DNA of 64,000 nucleotides from Trichobilharzia regenti (lineage: Eukaryota; Platyhelminthes; Trematoda; Strigeidida; Schistosomatidae), in contig OX235267.1 in assembly GCA_944472135.2 (NCBI GenBank), forward strand, positions 20,877,452 to 20,941,451, given 5' to 3'. The notes beneath the pieces are model-generated. The model made no database searches. It was not told where the DNA came from and was given only the letters and a program-made list of their open reading frames with translations. Positions 21,779 to 33,444 of the stretch are shown one piece after another (positions within the stretch are counted from its first letter, which is position 1; each line of letters opens with the position of its first letter). The translations under genes were made by a program, and so were the position numbers.

Positions 21779-24700
21779 ATACCAATAATACAACAATATC
21801 CTGTTATGTGTGGAACAGTAAAAACTAATTGAATGTCTAATAGAATAAAGTTTACGCCTTTTCACTTTAAGCGCAAAATCTAGCGGTCTGACAGAACAGA
21901 AAGCTGAAGCATTAGGTGTCGGCTATTCAGAATGACTAAAGATATCAATTGATATAAATGAGGTGATTGATGAGGCTATCACGAAGGAACGTTGGATACC
22001 AATACATTATGGGTATTTCACAATGCATGCATCTACATCGTTTTGTTGGCAGCCAAACCTCAGTATATTAACATTTAGTTACAAACTAAAGTGTGAGTTA
22101 GTGAAGCTTGTTGGGAAACCTTGAATGGATGGTGCAACCAGTCTCATAAATACTGACTCTTTGGAACTTATAATTTTGCCTCAGCTGCAGTTAATTATGG
22201 TGCCAGGTATGTCATCTCTTATGGTCTAAATACTTTAACTTCCATTGAAAACCATAAAGGGGATTCCACTTACGATCTCGTGTCTTGCTAATATGTGATT
22301 CGTAACTACGAGTACACTTGATTACAGCAAGGAATAAACTAACAGGAAGAACTAATAATATGCTACAAGTTTCGCTTCGTGAGGCTAAATGGTACAAAGG
22401 GTGTCAAGTTTCGTCTTTTGTGTACGGCGGAGGCGCTGGCAATCCGTTACTACAACCTCGACAAAAAAGAGTACTAAACATCTTCTAATAATGTTATCTT
22501 AAAGTCTTGGCAATATGTTACATTTCCGATCTGCAGAATATGTTATTTTCCATTTTTAATCTTCCAAATTATCAAACTTATCAGTTTGACTTTTTAAAAA
22601 ATATGGTTCTATGTGTGTTAAAGATCACCAACAATTGTCCAAGTGATTTCTGTGAACTATTCTGAAGCAAAATATTCATTATAATATGAAGTGAATTCAT
22701 CCTGTCATCTACTGAGAAAAGTGAAGACGTTACTAATGCATTTGTTGATAAAAAAGGAATACAAATCTGATATAGTCGTGATAATGAAGATAATGAAAGT
22801 AACAATATGCAAAGTTCCCTACAGCTAAAAATTATGCGGTAACAAAAATTATTGAGAGATGACAGAGAAATTTTCCGCGCAGTTAATTGTACAGAAAATG
22901 AGTAAAAGTTATTGAGAACCAACCAGAAAAACAGTAGAGAAATTTAATGCATAATTATAATGATATTACTTTTGACTGCATAACAGTAATTGTGTGAAAA
23001 TTGTAAATAGAATGACAATCCACTTTTTTCAAAAGAACGGATCACATTGTGTCTGTTAAATGAAGAGACTTCACAAATTATCAAATGATACTAAGAATAT
23101 ATCACTAAGACCATCTTGGATAGCTTCAGATTGGCAAACTCCCATTCATTCAGTGAAGTGATGACTGCTTCAAGATTCGCAACAACCATCTTCAAACTGC
23201 ATAACTGTTGCATAGCAACCGATCTTCGACTTTCAGCAACCATCCAGGTCACAGAGATTTAATGGAATGAAATCAAGATTTGATAAGTAACTGGATCCTT
23301 TACCTCACTTAGTAAATATCCAGATTAGCAACCTGGAAGTGGTTGGTTCAAATTCTGTGATAACCTAGGTCTTCCTTTCTACATTAATCTTCACCCGGTT
23401 AAATCAAAATAAGGTTAATATTAGCCAATAGATATGCTTAAAACCATATGTAGTTTACAAAAGAAAGATATACTAGGACAAAACTGTAGGGCACTTTATG
23501 GCGAGCTCGATAACGGAACAAATATTAGAGTAAAAATACAAATTAGTGAAATAACACTGTGACAGTATATTATTTAAAAAAATACAGTTAATCAGTTATA
23601 TAAATTAATGATTACTTGGTGATTCAGTTAATGTTCGCTGCTACAAATTATTATTGTAATCCACAATAGTGTTAACTGCTGGAGTCATGTCTACTGGTAG
23701 AAGCTGTGAACCGGTTGTAGAATAGTATTCAGATGAGAATGAGAGGTTCCTGCAAAATCCAAAGTATACAACACAGTTAGTAGTGAAGCAAGTAGACATG
23801 ATGGACCAGTGAGAAGACGAAGCGTCAAGTAGCACACTGTATTTTAGTTTGTATTCCAAAGTAGTGTATATTTCGCCATGAGTCGTTTTAAACAAAAGCT
23901 GCCTACACTGTTTCTATTTTCAACATCTTGCAAAAAAAACTGTACAATCGTATTGTTTTAGACCACAAAACAATGAAAGAAACAGCATAGTGTTGAATTT
24001 ATTATTTGGGATGCATCCCATATTAAGCATTGAGGTAATGAAATGATACTTTCTGAACCATAAATTATTTTTAAAAACATAATCTATGACTAACATCTCC
24101 ATAAAGCTTAACAATCTTTCTTCTTGTCTATCAATCAAATAAAAGTTTGTTTGATTTTCAGTGCTGGGCTAATCCAACAACCACAACCCTAAGGTGGAGA
24201 TAAGGATTTCAAGTAACTTTGACTTAAAGAGCTATGCTGAATGAAACAGTTTCCAATTAAGTTCCTATCGTTACAAGAGTGTCAGCTGAGTGATGGTAAA
24301 ACTAAAAGTAACTTTTGTCATAGCATAGATAATATGCACTATAATGAATCTTTGTGTGAAACTTTGTACTACTTATTAAAATAAAAGTAGCAACAACTCA
24401 ATTTTTTCAAGTGAACAGCAACCTAGTTATATCTCCTACAGACTATGTGAAAGAAACTAGCACATCGAATGAGTTATGCGTTTACTGACTAGGCAAGTGA
24501 ATAGGCGAATGATCTGATGTCTTCCTTGCCCAGTCTGTTAGGAATTATCTCATCAGGAGTTTTGACATCAAACCTAATTACCATATTCTGTACTGCTTCA
24601 CATGCATGGACTCTGGATAATTTTCACAAGTATTTTTAGAACAAATTCCCCCAAGATTAAACTGATTTTTGATTTATTGTTGTGAACTTGACCATAAGTT

Positions 24701-25320
24701 GCTGTGGCAACTTATTTGCTATCTCTTCTTAGTCGACTTCATTGAGGTCTACTTGTTAAGTTGGCTACCTTAGGAAACTTCGATGAATTTTATTTCACGA
24801 CGGCGATTAAAAGAACAAGCAATCAGCATACATGTGGATTTAGCAAAAATCTTTATGCAGGTGACAGAATGTTTCCTAAGCAACCATCCAGTTTAAATTA
24901 TTCTAAGGTAGTTCAACTTAGTACACAAACAAATTCAAACAATCAGCCTAACGACAGAATGTCAACCAAGAATGAACAGTAAAACTGCTAGCAAAATGAC
25001 CAATGGTCAAATAAATAAAACCACTACAACAGACCAATCAAGAAGAATAAAACTCATTAAAAATCAATATCCTATTTAGCGTAGAAGAAATTCTCAAAAA
25101 ATATACTTGTGAAAATTACTCCATACTCACCTCTATATGAAGTGACGGTGAATACAACGCTTAAATTGCAATCATAGGATGATTTAAATAAAATCACAGA
25201 AAGATGGGTGAACACTTCAACTTAAAACTTTGCAGAGAAAAACGTCGTTTCAGCTTATCACACTCACGAAGAAAACGGAAACGTAGTGATACCTCAATGG
25301 AGAAGATGAATGTGTGAGGG
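21779..25320. other. 3.5-kb stretch without recognisable genes
   Basis: Several 60-110 codon open frames exist (for example 22581-22922 - and 23641-23895 -), but none shows a domain, a good splice context or biased composition. I see no tRNA or rRNA gene. Confidence 0.4.
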
Positions 25321-25329
25321 AGAATACTA

Positions 25330-27245
25330 ATTTGGATGTGGTTTTGTTCTCTGAGCTGGATGGTTAGTTTGCGAAGCTTTCATCACCTTACTGGGTGACA
25401 TCTTCAGCGCATACTTCAATTTGAAGTGAGCTTTTAGATTTCTCCACGAGTTTATTAATCATCTCTCCTGGTGACCTTGGACGTGATTGGTTGTTTGTGT
25501 GTGTTTTCACACCTTCTAGGTTACTTGTATTGGAACCGGTTGTTTCTTTGACTTGAATTTTGACCCTTTGTCTGTGAAGTTTCTTTCTTATTGGTTGATA
25601 AATTTTGTCTATCTCGATGTGTCTATTGATTGATGATCCACTGGAATGCCAAGCTTCTAAAAATTCTCTAGCATTCTTGTTATTTCCTTTGTCTAATATT
25701 TGAACGTTGTCCCAGTCGAATTGATGTCCGTAGTTGTCTGTGTGTAGTGAAATGAGGGAGTGGATATCATGTCTTTTGACGGCTAGCTTATGTTCGTGGA
25801 TACGAAGACGAAGGGGACGTCCACTTTGGCCGATGTAGTGTTTTTCGCAGTTGTTACAGTTTATTTTGTAGATGATGTTGGTTTTATCTTCTTTCGCTGT
25901 TGAGTCTTTTGGTTGACATAGAATTGAGTGAAGCGACTTTGTTGGTTTGTGTACGACGTCAACTCCTAAAGGTTTGAAGAGTCTTGTAGTGATTTCTGAG
26001 ATATCTTTTATATATGGTAAGGCAATTTTCTTTGTGTTTCCTTGGTGGCTTTTGCTTTGGTAGGTTGGCTTGGGGGTATATGTCTCTTGATGAAATTCCG
26101 TGGATATCCATTCTTTTGGAAGACGTCCATGAGATACTTTTCTTCAATTTTTCTTAAGGTGGGAGTGCTGCAGTGAGTCCTTGCCCTCTTGAATAGTGTT
26201 TGTATGCAATTCCTTTTGTGTGTTATTGGGTTGTTGCTGTTGTAATTCAGTATTTGGTCTGTGTGAGTTGATTTCCTATAAACTTGAGTTTCTAATTCTC
26301 CTGTAGTTGTTCGCCTGACTAAGACGTCCAAAAATGGTATTTTGTTCTCGGATTCCTCTTCTCTTGTGAATTTGATGTCGTTGAAGACGTTGTTTATTAA
26401 GTTGTGAGTTTTATCTAATTCGTTTCTTTTGATTATTACAAATGTGTCGTCGACGTAGCGTATCCAAATCTTGGGTTTGATCTTTGGTAGAATTATATTT
26501 TCGAGTCTTTGCATCACTGCTTCTGCAATCAAACCTGATATTGGCGATCCCATGGGTGTTCCTTTGACTTGTTCATATATTTGGCCGTTGAATTGGAAGT
26601 ATGTTGTTAGGCATAGATTTATGCATTCCATCCAGCTTGTGTGTTGCATTTTTGATTGTTGTGGAAGTTGTTCGTCGTTGCTAAGTAATTGCTCCATGGT
26701 TTCTTTTGCTAGGTTTTGTCCGATGGATGTATATAATGCTGTCACGTCGAATGATACCATTATTTCTTGTTCATCTATTTGGATGCCTCTGATTTTCTCT
26801 AGGAATTGGATAGCAGAGTTGATGGAGTGATCGCAAGATTCCGTTAGGTGTTTTAGTTTTCTGTATAATTCTTTGGATAAATTATATGTTGGAGTTCCTG
26901 GGAGTGATACAATTGGTCGTAATGGGATATTTGCCTTGTGTATTTTGGGTCTGCCGTAGAATCGGGGTAGGACTGGTCCATTGGATTTCATTCGCCATTG
27001 GTCTTGTTTTGTGATCTGTCCAGTTTTGGTGAGCTTGTTTAAGGTCCTTTGGATGCGGTTATCCAATGTTTGTATGGGATTTGTTGGGAGTTGTTGATAT
27101 ACATCTTCATCTTTGAGTAGTTCTTCTGCTTTCTTGGTATATTCTTCTCTGTCCATGACTACTGTTGTTCTTCCTTTGTCGGCTGGTAAAATGACGATGT
27201 CCTTCCTATTTTTCAGCTTTTTGAGGGCCTTTAGTTCTTGAATAC
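25330..27245 (-). mobile_element. Penelope-like element with RT and GIY-YIG domains
   Basis: This is the most complete PLE copy here. From 27245 downward the - strand reads IVILPADKGRTTVVMDREEY (the usual PLE RT start), FYGRPKIHK, the palm with SFDVTALYTSI, GTPMGSPISGLIAE and the catalytic YVDDTFVI, then the thumb. The RT frame stops at 26008. A second frame, open from about 26022 to the stop at 25388, holds the endonuclease: NIIYKINCNNCEKHYIGQSG, then RPLRLRIHEHK and REFLEAWHS. The two domains are normally one protein, so a small indel near 26020-26040 has split them. The 5' end is truncated. The 3' UTR follows the stop and contains AAGGTGATGAAAGCTTCGCA. Confidence 0.9.
26008..27156 (-). CDS. 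Penelope-like reverse transcriptase (frame-broken at C-end)
   Basis: A 382-codon frame containing RT motifs in order: PVLPRFYGRPKIHK (about residues 60-75), LRPIVSLPGTPTY (about 80), SFDVTALYTSI with the first catalytic Asp (about 135-145), GTPMGSPISGLIAE (about 200), YVDDTFVI with the paired Asp (about 235-242), and NKIPFLDVLV (about 270). All three catalytic Asp residues are present. The true start lies upstream: the same frame continues with KGRTTVV to at least 27240. The frame ends prematurely at TAA just before the GIY-YIG part, which continues in another frame down to 25388. RT would copy the element RNA at a nicked target. It is probably inactive as a fused enzyme. Confidence 0.85.
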   Translation of the reverse strand: MDREEYTKKAEELLKDEDVYQQLPTNPIQTLDNRIQRTLNKLTKTGQITKQDQWRMKSNGPVLPRFYGRPKIHKANIPLRPIVSLPGTPTYNLSKELYRKLKHLTESCDHSINSAIQFLEKIRGIQIDEQEIMVSFDVTALYTSIGQNLAKETMEQLLSNDEQLPQQSKMQHTSWMECINLCLTTYFQFNGQIYEQVKGTPMGSPISGLIAEAVMQRLENIILPKIKPKIWIRYVDDTFVIIKRNELDKTHNLINNVFNDIKFTREEESENKIPFLDVLVRRTTTGELETQVYRKSTHTDQILNYNSNNPITHKRNCIQTLFKRARTHCSTPTLRKIEEKYLMDVFQKNGYPRNFIKRHIPPSQPTKAKATKETQRKLPYHI

Positions 27246-27659
27246 TAATAGAAGTATCTATGATTTAAAGGATACTAAGTAGTGGGCGAATTTATGTCAT
27301 TCCATCGAGATTACAAACATCGATTTCTAGCCACACGACTCTCGTACACTATTTAATGACCTCTACAGGTAGTGTCACATTTTACCGCACCCCTTAGCTG
27401 TTATCTAATTTGTTCTTGATTCTTCAAGGAAGAAAGTAGTTTAAATTGCGTAATCCGAGTAGATAGTGAGGTGAAGTGACTTTTTTCTACGAATTCATTC
27501 ATTTAGTTCTACAGTTTTAATTTTTTATGATTATTTTTATATACGTGTGTACATTTAGACTGTAAAGTACATCAAATCGCAAAATAAACCTGATATCGTC
27601 TCTTGCTAACCGGATCCGAAAACTCTTCAGTCTAAAGCCATTAGGTGAAGAGGTAGCTT
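27246..27659. other. Junction region, nothing recognised
   Basis: AT-rich sequence between the - strand PLE and the + strand PLE relic. No gene is supported. Confidence 0.35.
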
Positions 27660-28130
27660 TTTTGAGAAAGATACCAGTTGAAAATGGGTATCTCCCGCGT
27701 TTTACAGAAAAACACATAAGGTCCAAGCCCAACAAAGAAAATCCTATCTTTGTTCTAAAGATGTTATACACGAATCTAGGATTCAATGGTGACCTTCTGG
27801 TTGACACCGTAAAGAAAAGCACATCAAACTCTTTGAAAAGAACATTCCTTGCATCTAAATTAAGACTGATGCCCTTTCTTAATACCAAATAAGATAAATT
27901 ATTACACCCAACCACTTATATGTGTATCTACCAGTTTACTTGCTCCCGTGGAGCAAGATATATAAGTTGTATAAGGCATTATATTTAAGAGAGCCAACGA
28001 AGATTGTCACTCATGGTTACAAAGAGGTCACTACTGTTTAATACGGAGTGTTACAAGTGAGCACATATTCAACACTGGTCATTCAACAGTTGAGGAAAAT
28101 TCGCTGAAAGTTATCTACAGAGTCAGAGAC
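27660..28130 (+). mobile_element. Penelope-like element relic, left part
   Basis: An open frame from 27662 reads KHIRSKPNKENPIFVLKMLY, then LKRTFLASKLRLMPF. This corresponds to the RT-to-endonuclease linker also seen at about 61560-61700. Next comes a GIY-YIG start at 27925-27970 (CIYQFTC, then GARYI). At 28110-28130 the copy is cut by an RTE LINE insertion and resumes at 29024. Confidence 0.7.
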
Positions 28131-29023
28131 AGGGATATCCTAGCCCGACGCGAAGAACCTAAAAGGCCTGGATTTCGCGGATGATTTATGCTTGGTGTCA
28201 CACAAAATCGAAGACTTACAAGCGAAAACCGACAAACTGGTCGAAGAAGCAGCAAAGACAGGACTCCAAGTGAACACAGACAAGACGGAGGTTATGAAAA
28301 TAACCAACCAACAACAACAACAACAGCAACATCCAGCGTCAATCACCATCAACGGGAGGGATTTGAAAGAGACCACTTCATTCACTTATCTAGGGAGCAT
28401 TGTCTCAACTACAGGCAGTCGGAACGGACGAGGATGTCAAATCGAGTGAGAATCAGGAAGGCGAGAAACACATTCATCAACCTGAAACCAATCTGGAAAT
28501 CTTCGTCACTCAACCAGCATCAACAACAAAATTCGGTCGGATTTTCAATACAAACGTCAAGTCAGTCAGTTCTTCTATACGGATAAGAAACTTGGCGGGC
28601 GGGTCACAAATAATATTTCCAACAGCCTGTTGCAGACCTTTATCAACGCTGGATCTATACTGAAGATCAGATGGCCGAGCAGGAAAGAATCACCAACAAG
28701 AAACTATGAGAACAAACAAAACAAGAACCATTCGCCAACCAACAAATATGCAGGAGAAAGTAGAGATGGATCAGACACTCGCTGAGGAGACCGCTGGGTG
28801 ACATCGCGCGCGCGTCAGGCCATTGTTCGAGTGGAACCCGAAAGGTAAGCGGCTAGTGGAACATCGGTGTAAGAGTGAAGGAGATCGTGTGAAGAGGAGT
28901 TGAAAGAGTATGGACTAACATGGATGCAGGTGAAAAGTACAGCAGAAGGAAAACAGAAGCAAGTGGAGACGTGCAGTTGAAGCCCTATGTTCCACCAGGA
29001 ACCCAAGGAAGCAATAATAATAA
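28131..29023 (+). mobile_element. RTE-like LINE 3' end, young copy 1
   Basis: Conceptual translation gives the RTE reverse-transcriptase C-terminus: KTDKLVEEAAKTGLQVNTDK, then TEVMKI, SITINGRDLKETTSFTYLGS, and after frameshifts GTDEDVKS and FNTNVKSV. It ends with the conserved ALCSTRNPRKQ-like codons and an AAT-repeat tail. A target duplication flanks it: ATCTACAGAGTCAGA at about 28115 and ATCTACAGAGTCAAA at about 29024. It is very similar to 38703-39405. Two or more frameshifts make it non-coding despite its youth. Confidence 0.85.
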
Positions 29024-29184
29024 TATCTACAGAGTCAAAAGAAACCTCTCTGAGATGTATTTTTCGTATTGTTGAGGTCTTATCCACTCTTATAGAAAAT
29101 TCTGATTGATGCATACAGAGGAGACTCCCCCACCTAATTTCCTACCTTGGAAATAATCCCAACCTCAACTGTTTCCAGTATTTC
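29024..29184 (+). mobile_element. Penelope-like element relic, right part
   Basis: Continuation of the PLE interrupted at 28130, beginning with the repeated target sequence ATCTACAGAGTCAAAA. It is itself cut at 29184 by the LTR element, and PLE-like AT-rich tail sequence seems to resume after 31013. Confidence 0.55.
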
Positions 29185-29378
29185 TGTGGTGATTGACAAT
29201 TTCTATCTCTGTATTGTTTAAATACTTACTGTTGACTGTTGATATGTTTCTTATATGAATTGCATTCTAATTCCGCTAAATACAAATTACTGATTGCTGC
29301 CCTCTCTGGGTTTTGATTAGATTCCTATAATTCCGTCATCCCGGTATATTAATATTTCAAGAACAATAAATTACTACA
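29185..29378 (+). repeat. 5' LTR of the small gypsy-like element
   Basis: 194 bp with TG/CA ends. It contains AATAAA-like text (ACAATAAATTACT) close to the 3' end. The differences from the 3' LTR are A/G in GATTGCTG, T/C in ATAATTCCG and A/T in CAAGAACA. Confidence 0.9.
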
Positions 29379-29391
29379 AATTGGCGTCGCG

Positions 29392-30831
29392 ATGGAGCTA
29401 AGTAACCTGGGAAAATTCCCCATTAATGGGTCTCCGCGGGAGATTGCTGATTATTTGGAATGCTTTGATGCGTGGTGCATTTCCAAGAATGTTCGGGATG
29501 ATAAAATACCTGCTCATTTCATCACCGCTATTGGTCTTGATGCATATAGCCTGGTGAAGAATCTGGCGTTTCCAGATAAACCCATTTCTATGCCATATGC
29601 TAAGCTCCGTGAACTTCTTATAGATCACTTCCATGTAACTACTTTTGAGACGAGAGAGAGGGCTCAGTTCAACAAACTGGTACGTTCTCCCAATCAGAAG
29701 ATAAGAGACTTTATACTACAACTCCAAATTCAAGCCTCAAAGTGTAATTTTGGAGATCAGCTGCATACACAACTACGTGATCGTCTAATTGCTGGAATCA
29801 ACATTCCTAAATTAGAGAAAGAGTTAATTCAGATTCCCTCTTGTACGTTTCAAACTGCTAAAGATTTATGTATTACATATGAAGATGTCAATAATGAATA
29901 CTCTGCTCCCACTACGTCAGTGTCTGATGTTATGCTTTCTAAAGTCGAAAATACAAGTGTTCATGGAAAGAAATCCAAACTGCCGTCCACAGGTAATAGA
30001 ATGCAGCGAGAGATCAAAAACATTAAACCGTGTTTATCCTGTGGAAAGTTACATCTACGAAGCACTTGCCGTTTTCGGAGTGCTAAGTGCTATAAATGTG
30101 GTAAAGTTGGACACATCAAGACGGTTTGCAGGAGTTCGAGTACTTATGTTGCTCAACATTCTTATAATTCTCCCAAGCTGTCTAGTAAAATGGAGTCTAT
30201 GTGTCTTTCAACTTTTCAAAATACTCAAGCTAATCCAACGAAAACCTCTACTGCAAGTTCAGCAACGCAAGTATCAACTGTATTCAAAAATGAGGTAGCT
30301 AAGTTGCAATGTGAACTGTCGAAAGCACGAAAAGACCTGAATGAGATGAGAGAGCAACTGAATAAAATTGAGGAATTACTGCATATGCATAGACTACGTC
30401 TGGTGAATCCAGAGCATACAAGTTCTTGTGAAAGTCCTGCAAAACTATTCAAATCTCGAATTCTCAAAAAGCATCTGATGTCCACTACTTCTAATATACA
30501 TTATTACAAAGATAATAACTACAGACCTTCTGTTGGAATTATACTACAAAAAATGGGAAATCGAGTGGTGAAGATATTAGACATCAAAGATCACTCAGTT
30601 CATAACGGACACCTGGACAAAGTGACAATAAATGAAGTAGGTCGTTCCAATTATAATATTATTGATTCCGCTAATAATCCTGATTTTGTAGATAATTCAG
30701 AAATAAGTCCAGATAGTACTGATGAAAATAATATCACAGAATCAGTTAGCTCGAAGCTACTTGCAAGCAAACCGAGACATCGTTATAAATACGCGAGGAG
30801 ATATTCGAGGTGTGGCGGATGTGGTGATTGA
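29392..30831 (+). CDS. Gag polyprotein fused to the C-terminal tail of integrase
   Basis: A 479-codon ORF starting 13 bases after the 5' LTR and ending 12 bases inside the 3' LTR. Residues 1-180 are a gag capsid-like region (LPSTGN and upstream, with LRDRLIAGI near 145, typical of gypsy gag). Two zinc knuckles follow: CLSCGKLHLRSTC at about 214 and CYKCGKVGHIKTVC at about 233. Residues about 300-335 are a coiled-coil-like Glu/Lys stretch. From about residue 338 (NPEHTSS, then AKLFKSR) the sequence matches the tail after the integrase core in the related copy at 42895-43300. The product would bind RNA and assemble particles but lacks any enzyme. Calling it gag is firm; its expression is inference. 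Confidence 0.88.
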   Translation: MELSNLGKFPINGSPREIADYLECFDAWCISKNVRDDKIPAHFITAIGLDAYSLVKNLAFPDKPISMPYAKLRELLIDHFHVTTFETRERAQFNKLVRSPNQKIRDFILQLQIQASKCNFGDQLHTQLRDRLIAGINIPKLEKELIQIPSCTFQTAKDLCITYEDVNNEYSAPTTSVSDVMLSKVENTSVHGKKSKLPSTGNRMQREIKNIKPCLSCGKLHLRSTCRFRSAKCYKCGKVGHIKTVCRSSSTYVAQHSYNSPKLSSKMESMCLSTFQNTQANPTKTSTASSATQVSTVFKNEVAKLQCELSKARKDLNEMREQLNKIEELLHMHRLRLVNPEHTSSCESPAKLFKSRILKKHLMSTTSNIHYYKDNNYRPSVGIILQKMGNRVVKILDIKDHSVHNGHLDKVTINEVGRSNYNIIDSANNPDFVDNSEISPDSTDENNITESVSSKLLASKPRHRYKYARRYSRCGGCGD

Positions 30832-31013
30832 CAATTTCTATCTCTGTATTGTTTAAATACTTACTGTTGACTGTTGATATGTTTCTTATATGAATTGCAT
30901 TCTAATTCCGCTAAATACAAATTACTGATTACTGCCCTCTCTGGGTTTTGATTAGATTCCTATAACTCCGTCATCCCGGTATATTAATATTTCAAGTACA
31001 ATAAATTACTACA
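30820..31013 (+). repeat. 3' LTR of the small gypsy-like element
   Basis: 194 bp, nearly identical to 29185-29378. The upstream purine-rich stretch GCGAGGAGATATTCGAGG is a weak polypurine-tract candidate. The ORF stop (TGA in GATTGACAA) lies inside the LTR. Confidence 0.9.
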
Positions 31014-31018
31014 ATTTC

Positions 31019-33444
31019 TCTGTTAATACTATCATTTTTCCCAAGTAGTTCTCAGTATTACAATTATTAGTATCGCTTTTCCACTAACTTTTTGTTCATC
31101 CCGTTTACCTATTACATAAAATATATTTATATCTACCTCTATAATCTTTTCACTGACACTATTTTTTGCAAACATTTTTTGTACTACGCAACCTTTAGTC
31201 TAAACTCATTAGTCTTCACTTCCTCAGTTACAACTTGATTAATAGTCACTATTACAAAACATTTTGATGATGTGAACAATATTTCAAACTAATTTTTTAT
31301 TCCTTTTTCCTACGCTTTACATACCGAATAATCTATATGCATATATAAAAGTAATTATATATAATCGTGAATTTAAAGCTAAGTCAATGAATTCCACGAA
31401 AAGAGTTTCCTCCCTGAAATGTTTGTTCTTATCTCCATGTCTTGATCGGTATTTTTCGCATATAACCTGTGCAACACAGATCTGAATAATCTGTATCAGT
31501 TAACATTCACAACCACGGTTGATTTGTCTTCGTTACCAAACAATGTTCTGCTACCTTTATTACCACTGACATGCTTTTCCATCTAATGTAAGCAATCAGA
31601 CAAAGAAATCCATGGTCACTATCCCGTTATATCCCTATATATTCTACTTCAATCAAATAATATAGCACGTCATAAAGCAGTGTACATGTCATTTGACAGA
31701 CTTAAGTGTATATCTTGAACTCATAATATCATATGCATAGGCGAAAAATCACCAAGTCTTTTGTATCTGTGCTCACATGTTACCTACTACCAGCTGATTA
31801 GAGCTGATGAAGTTTCCCAAATAAGTAATGTGGTTAGTATTTTCCCTTTTTCAACTTACTATACTTCAGTTTAATTCTTGTGACCTAGTTCTTTATCAGA
31901 ATTTGACATTCGACTGTGGAAAAGCATATTTAAAATTCGTATTTGTGCTGAGGGTTTTTAGGTTTTTCTCTCTTAAAAACTAAATCATCTAATTCTCTTA
32001 AGCCAACCAGTTTTATCCTTGGCAGCAATTCAGTTTCTGAGGTGACAAAGTCAAATAAAGTCACTTCCATAGTGGAAGCAATAAAACTAGATATGACTTC
32101 TGATACGAGTCCTTTCTAAATGAGACGACTAGATTTTGTTACCTTAAACAGAAGTTCCATTTAGAATAAGTTACTGTCATTAGCACTCCTTCCGAAGTAA
32201 GACATTGTTAAAATACCTCTCGATCTACAGAAACAATTACTGTTTCAGGTCAAGAAATATGTATTTTTTCTAAATGATAACTATCCTTGGCCTGTGAACA
32301 TCAACAATCAATAAGCCTGAATTCATCATTTACTTTTGACTTCATGTGATAACTTTGTAAAACAAATTTTAAAAAATACAGTCGTTTTTAACTGCCTTAA
32401 GCATATATGTGTTTACCTCTGCTTTCCAGTCACTAAATGGCATCCTTTATACTACCTGATTTAATTTAACTCATGTCTTTACACAGTTTAAATTAGTGTT
32501 TGTCTGGACTCTACCTATTAATAAAACGACTTCTAGAGGACAATAATCTTTCGCACACAAAAATAAGATCGAGTGGATATTAAGTACTTTACAGTAAAAA
32601 AGCAGTACAAGAACAAAGTCGGCAGCTCACTAATATTGAAAGACTAATGGGATCTGTTCATAAATAATTCAGTATCAAGCAGATAATAAGGCTGATATTC
32701 TGGCAGTTCATAAAACTTTCAGTCGAAGAGAATTCATTTAATCTATACTGTTTCCAGTAATGGACTATACTCTAGCAATGCTAACTTGATAGCTGATAAA
32801 ATAGGAATTCCATATGTAAGCTTTATTCTGTTTTAGGTTCGTCTGTTGCATGCAGTCACCTTCTCCGGATATCGATTCTAGCATCCACGATTTCAAGCTC
32901 TACAGTAAAAACCATTGCACTCCCTCCAAGGTCGGATAAAAATGGAAAATAATTTTCAAAATCAACTACGCATCACGTAATTAATTTAATTGAAAAATGA
33001 AAAGAGCTCTTTGATGAGATGCTTTTTTGTAGAATCTTTCGTGCATACAACTCTGGAAGTAAGGGAAGCAGATATTCACTGCTAATCGATTTTAATAGGT
33101 TTCGCAGCTAATGCCGATTTATAATAATTAAAATACTACACCGATAATCAATGCTTCATAAACCTTCCTATTAAAAGTGAATTTCTTTTTCTGCAGTAAG
33201 TCTTAGTTTTTTTATATCTTGGTATACATAGTTTTAAATAACAAATTGAAAACACAAATTGCCAATGATATGTGTATCAACTATTTTTTCTAACACTTCA
33301 CAAATCTACTTTAAAATAATGGAATTTGACTACAAAGGTCTTTTGAAACAATTTTGAATACACTCATTCATAAAGATGTCCATAAAACGCAAGATCATTC
33401 AACAAATCCATTATTAGCATACTAGTTGTTTAAATGAAGCTCTG
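31019..33444. other. No gene recognised
   Basis: The first 200-300 bases are probably the remaining PLE tail. The rest is AT-rich with no supported exon. CTGATGAAGTTTCCCAAATA at 31805 superficially resembles a hammerhead core but lacks the pairing stems. Confidence 0.4.

Larger units (their letters stand above)
29185..31013 (+). mobile_element. Complete small LTR element (gypsy-like, pol deleted)
   Basis: Two 194-bp direct LTRs (29185-29378 and 30820-31013), each starting TGTGGTGATTG and ending TTACTACA, differ at only three positions that I can see. The five-base target duplication ATTTC lies at 29180-29184 and 31014-31018. A TGG-starting primer-binding candidate (TGGCGTCGCGATGG) follows the 5' LTR at 29382. 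The internal 1.44 kb is one ORF joining gag to the extreme 3' end of pol. Protease, RT, RNase H and most of integrase are absent, so the element must be non-autonomous. Confidence 0.92.

Noticed and set aside
22581..22922. 113-codon - strand ORF as a gene
   Set aside because: Low-complexity Ser/Leu-rich text, no splice context, no recognisable family.
31800..31830. CTGATGAAGTTTCCCAAATA as a hammerhead core
   Set aside because: No closing helix or GAAA at the right place; only the first few bases match.
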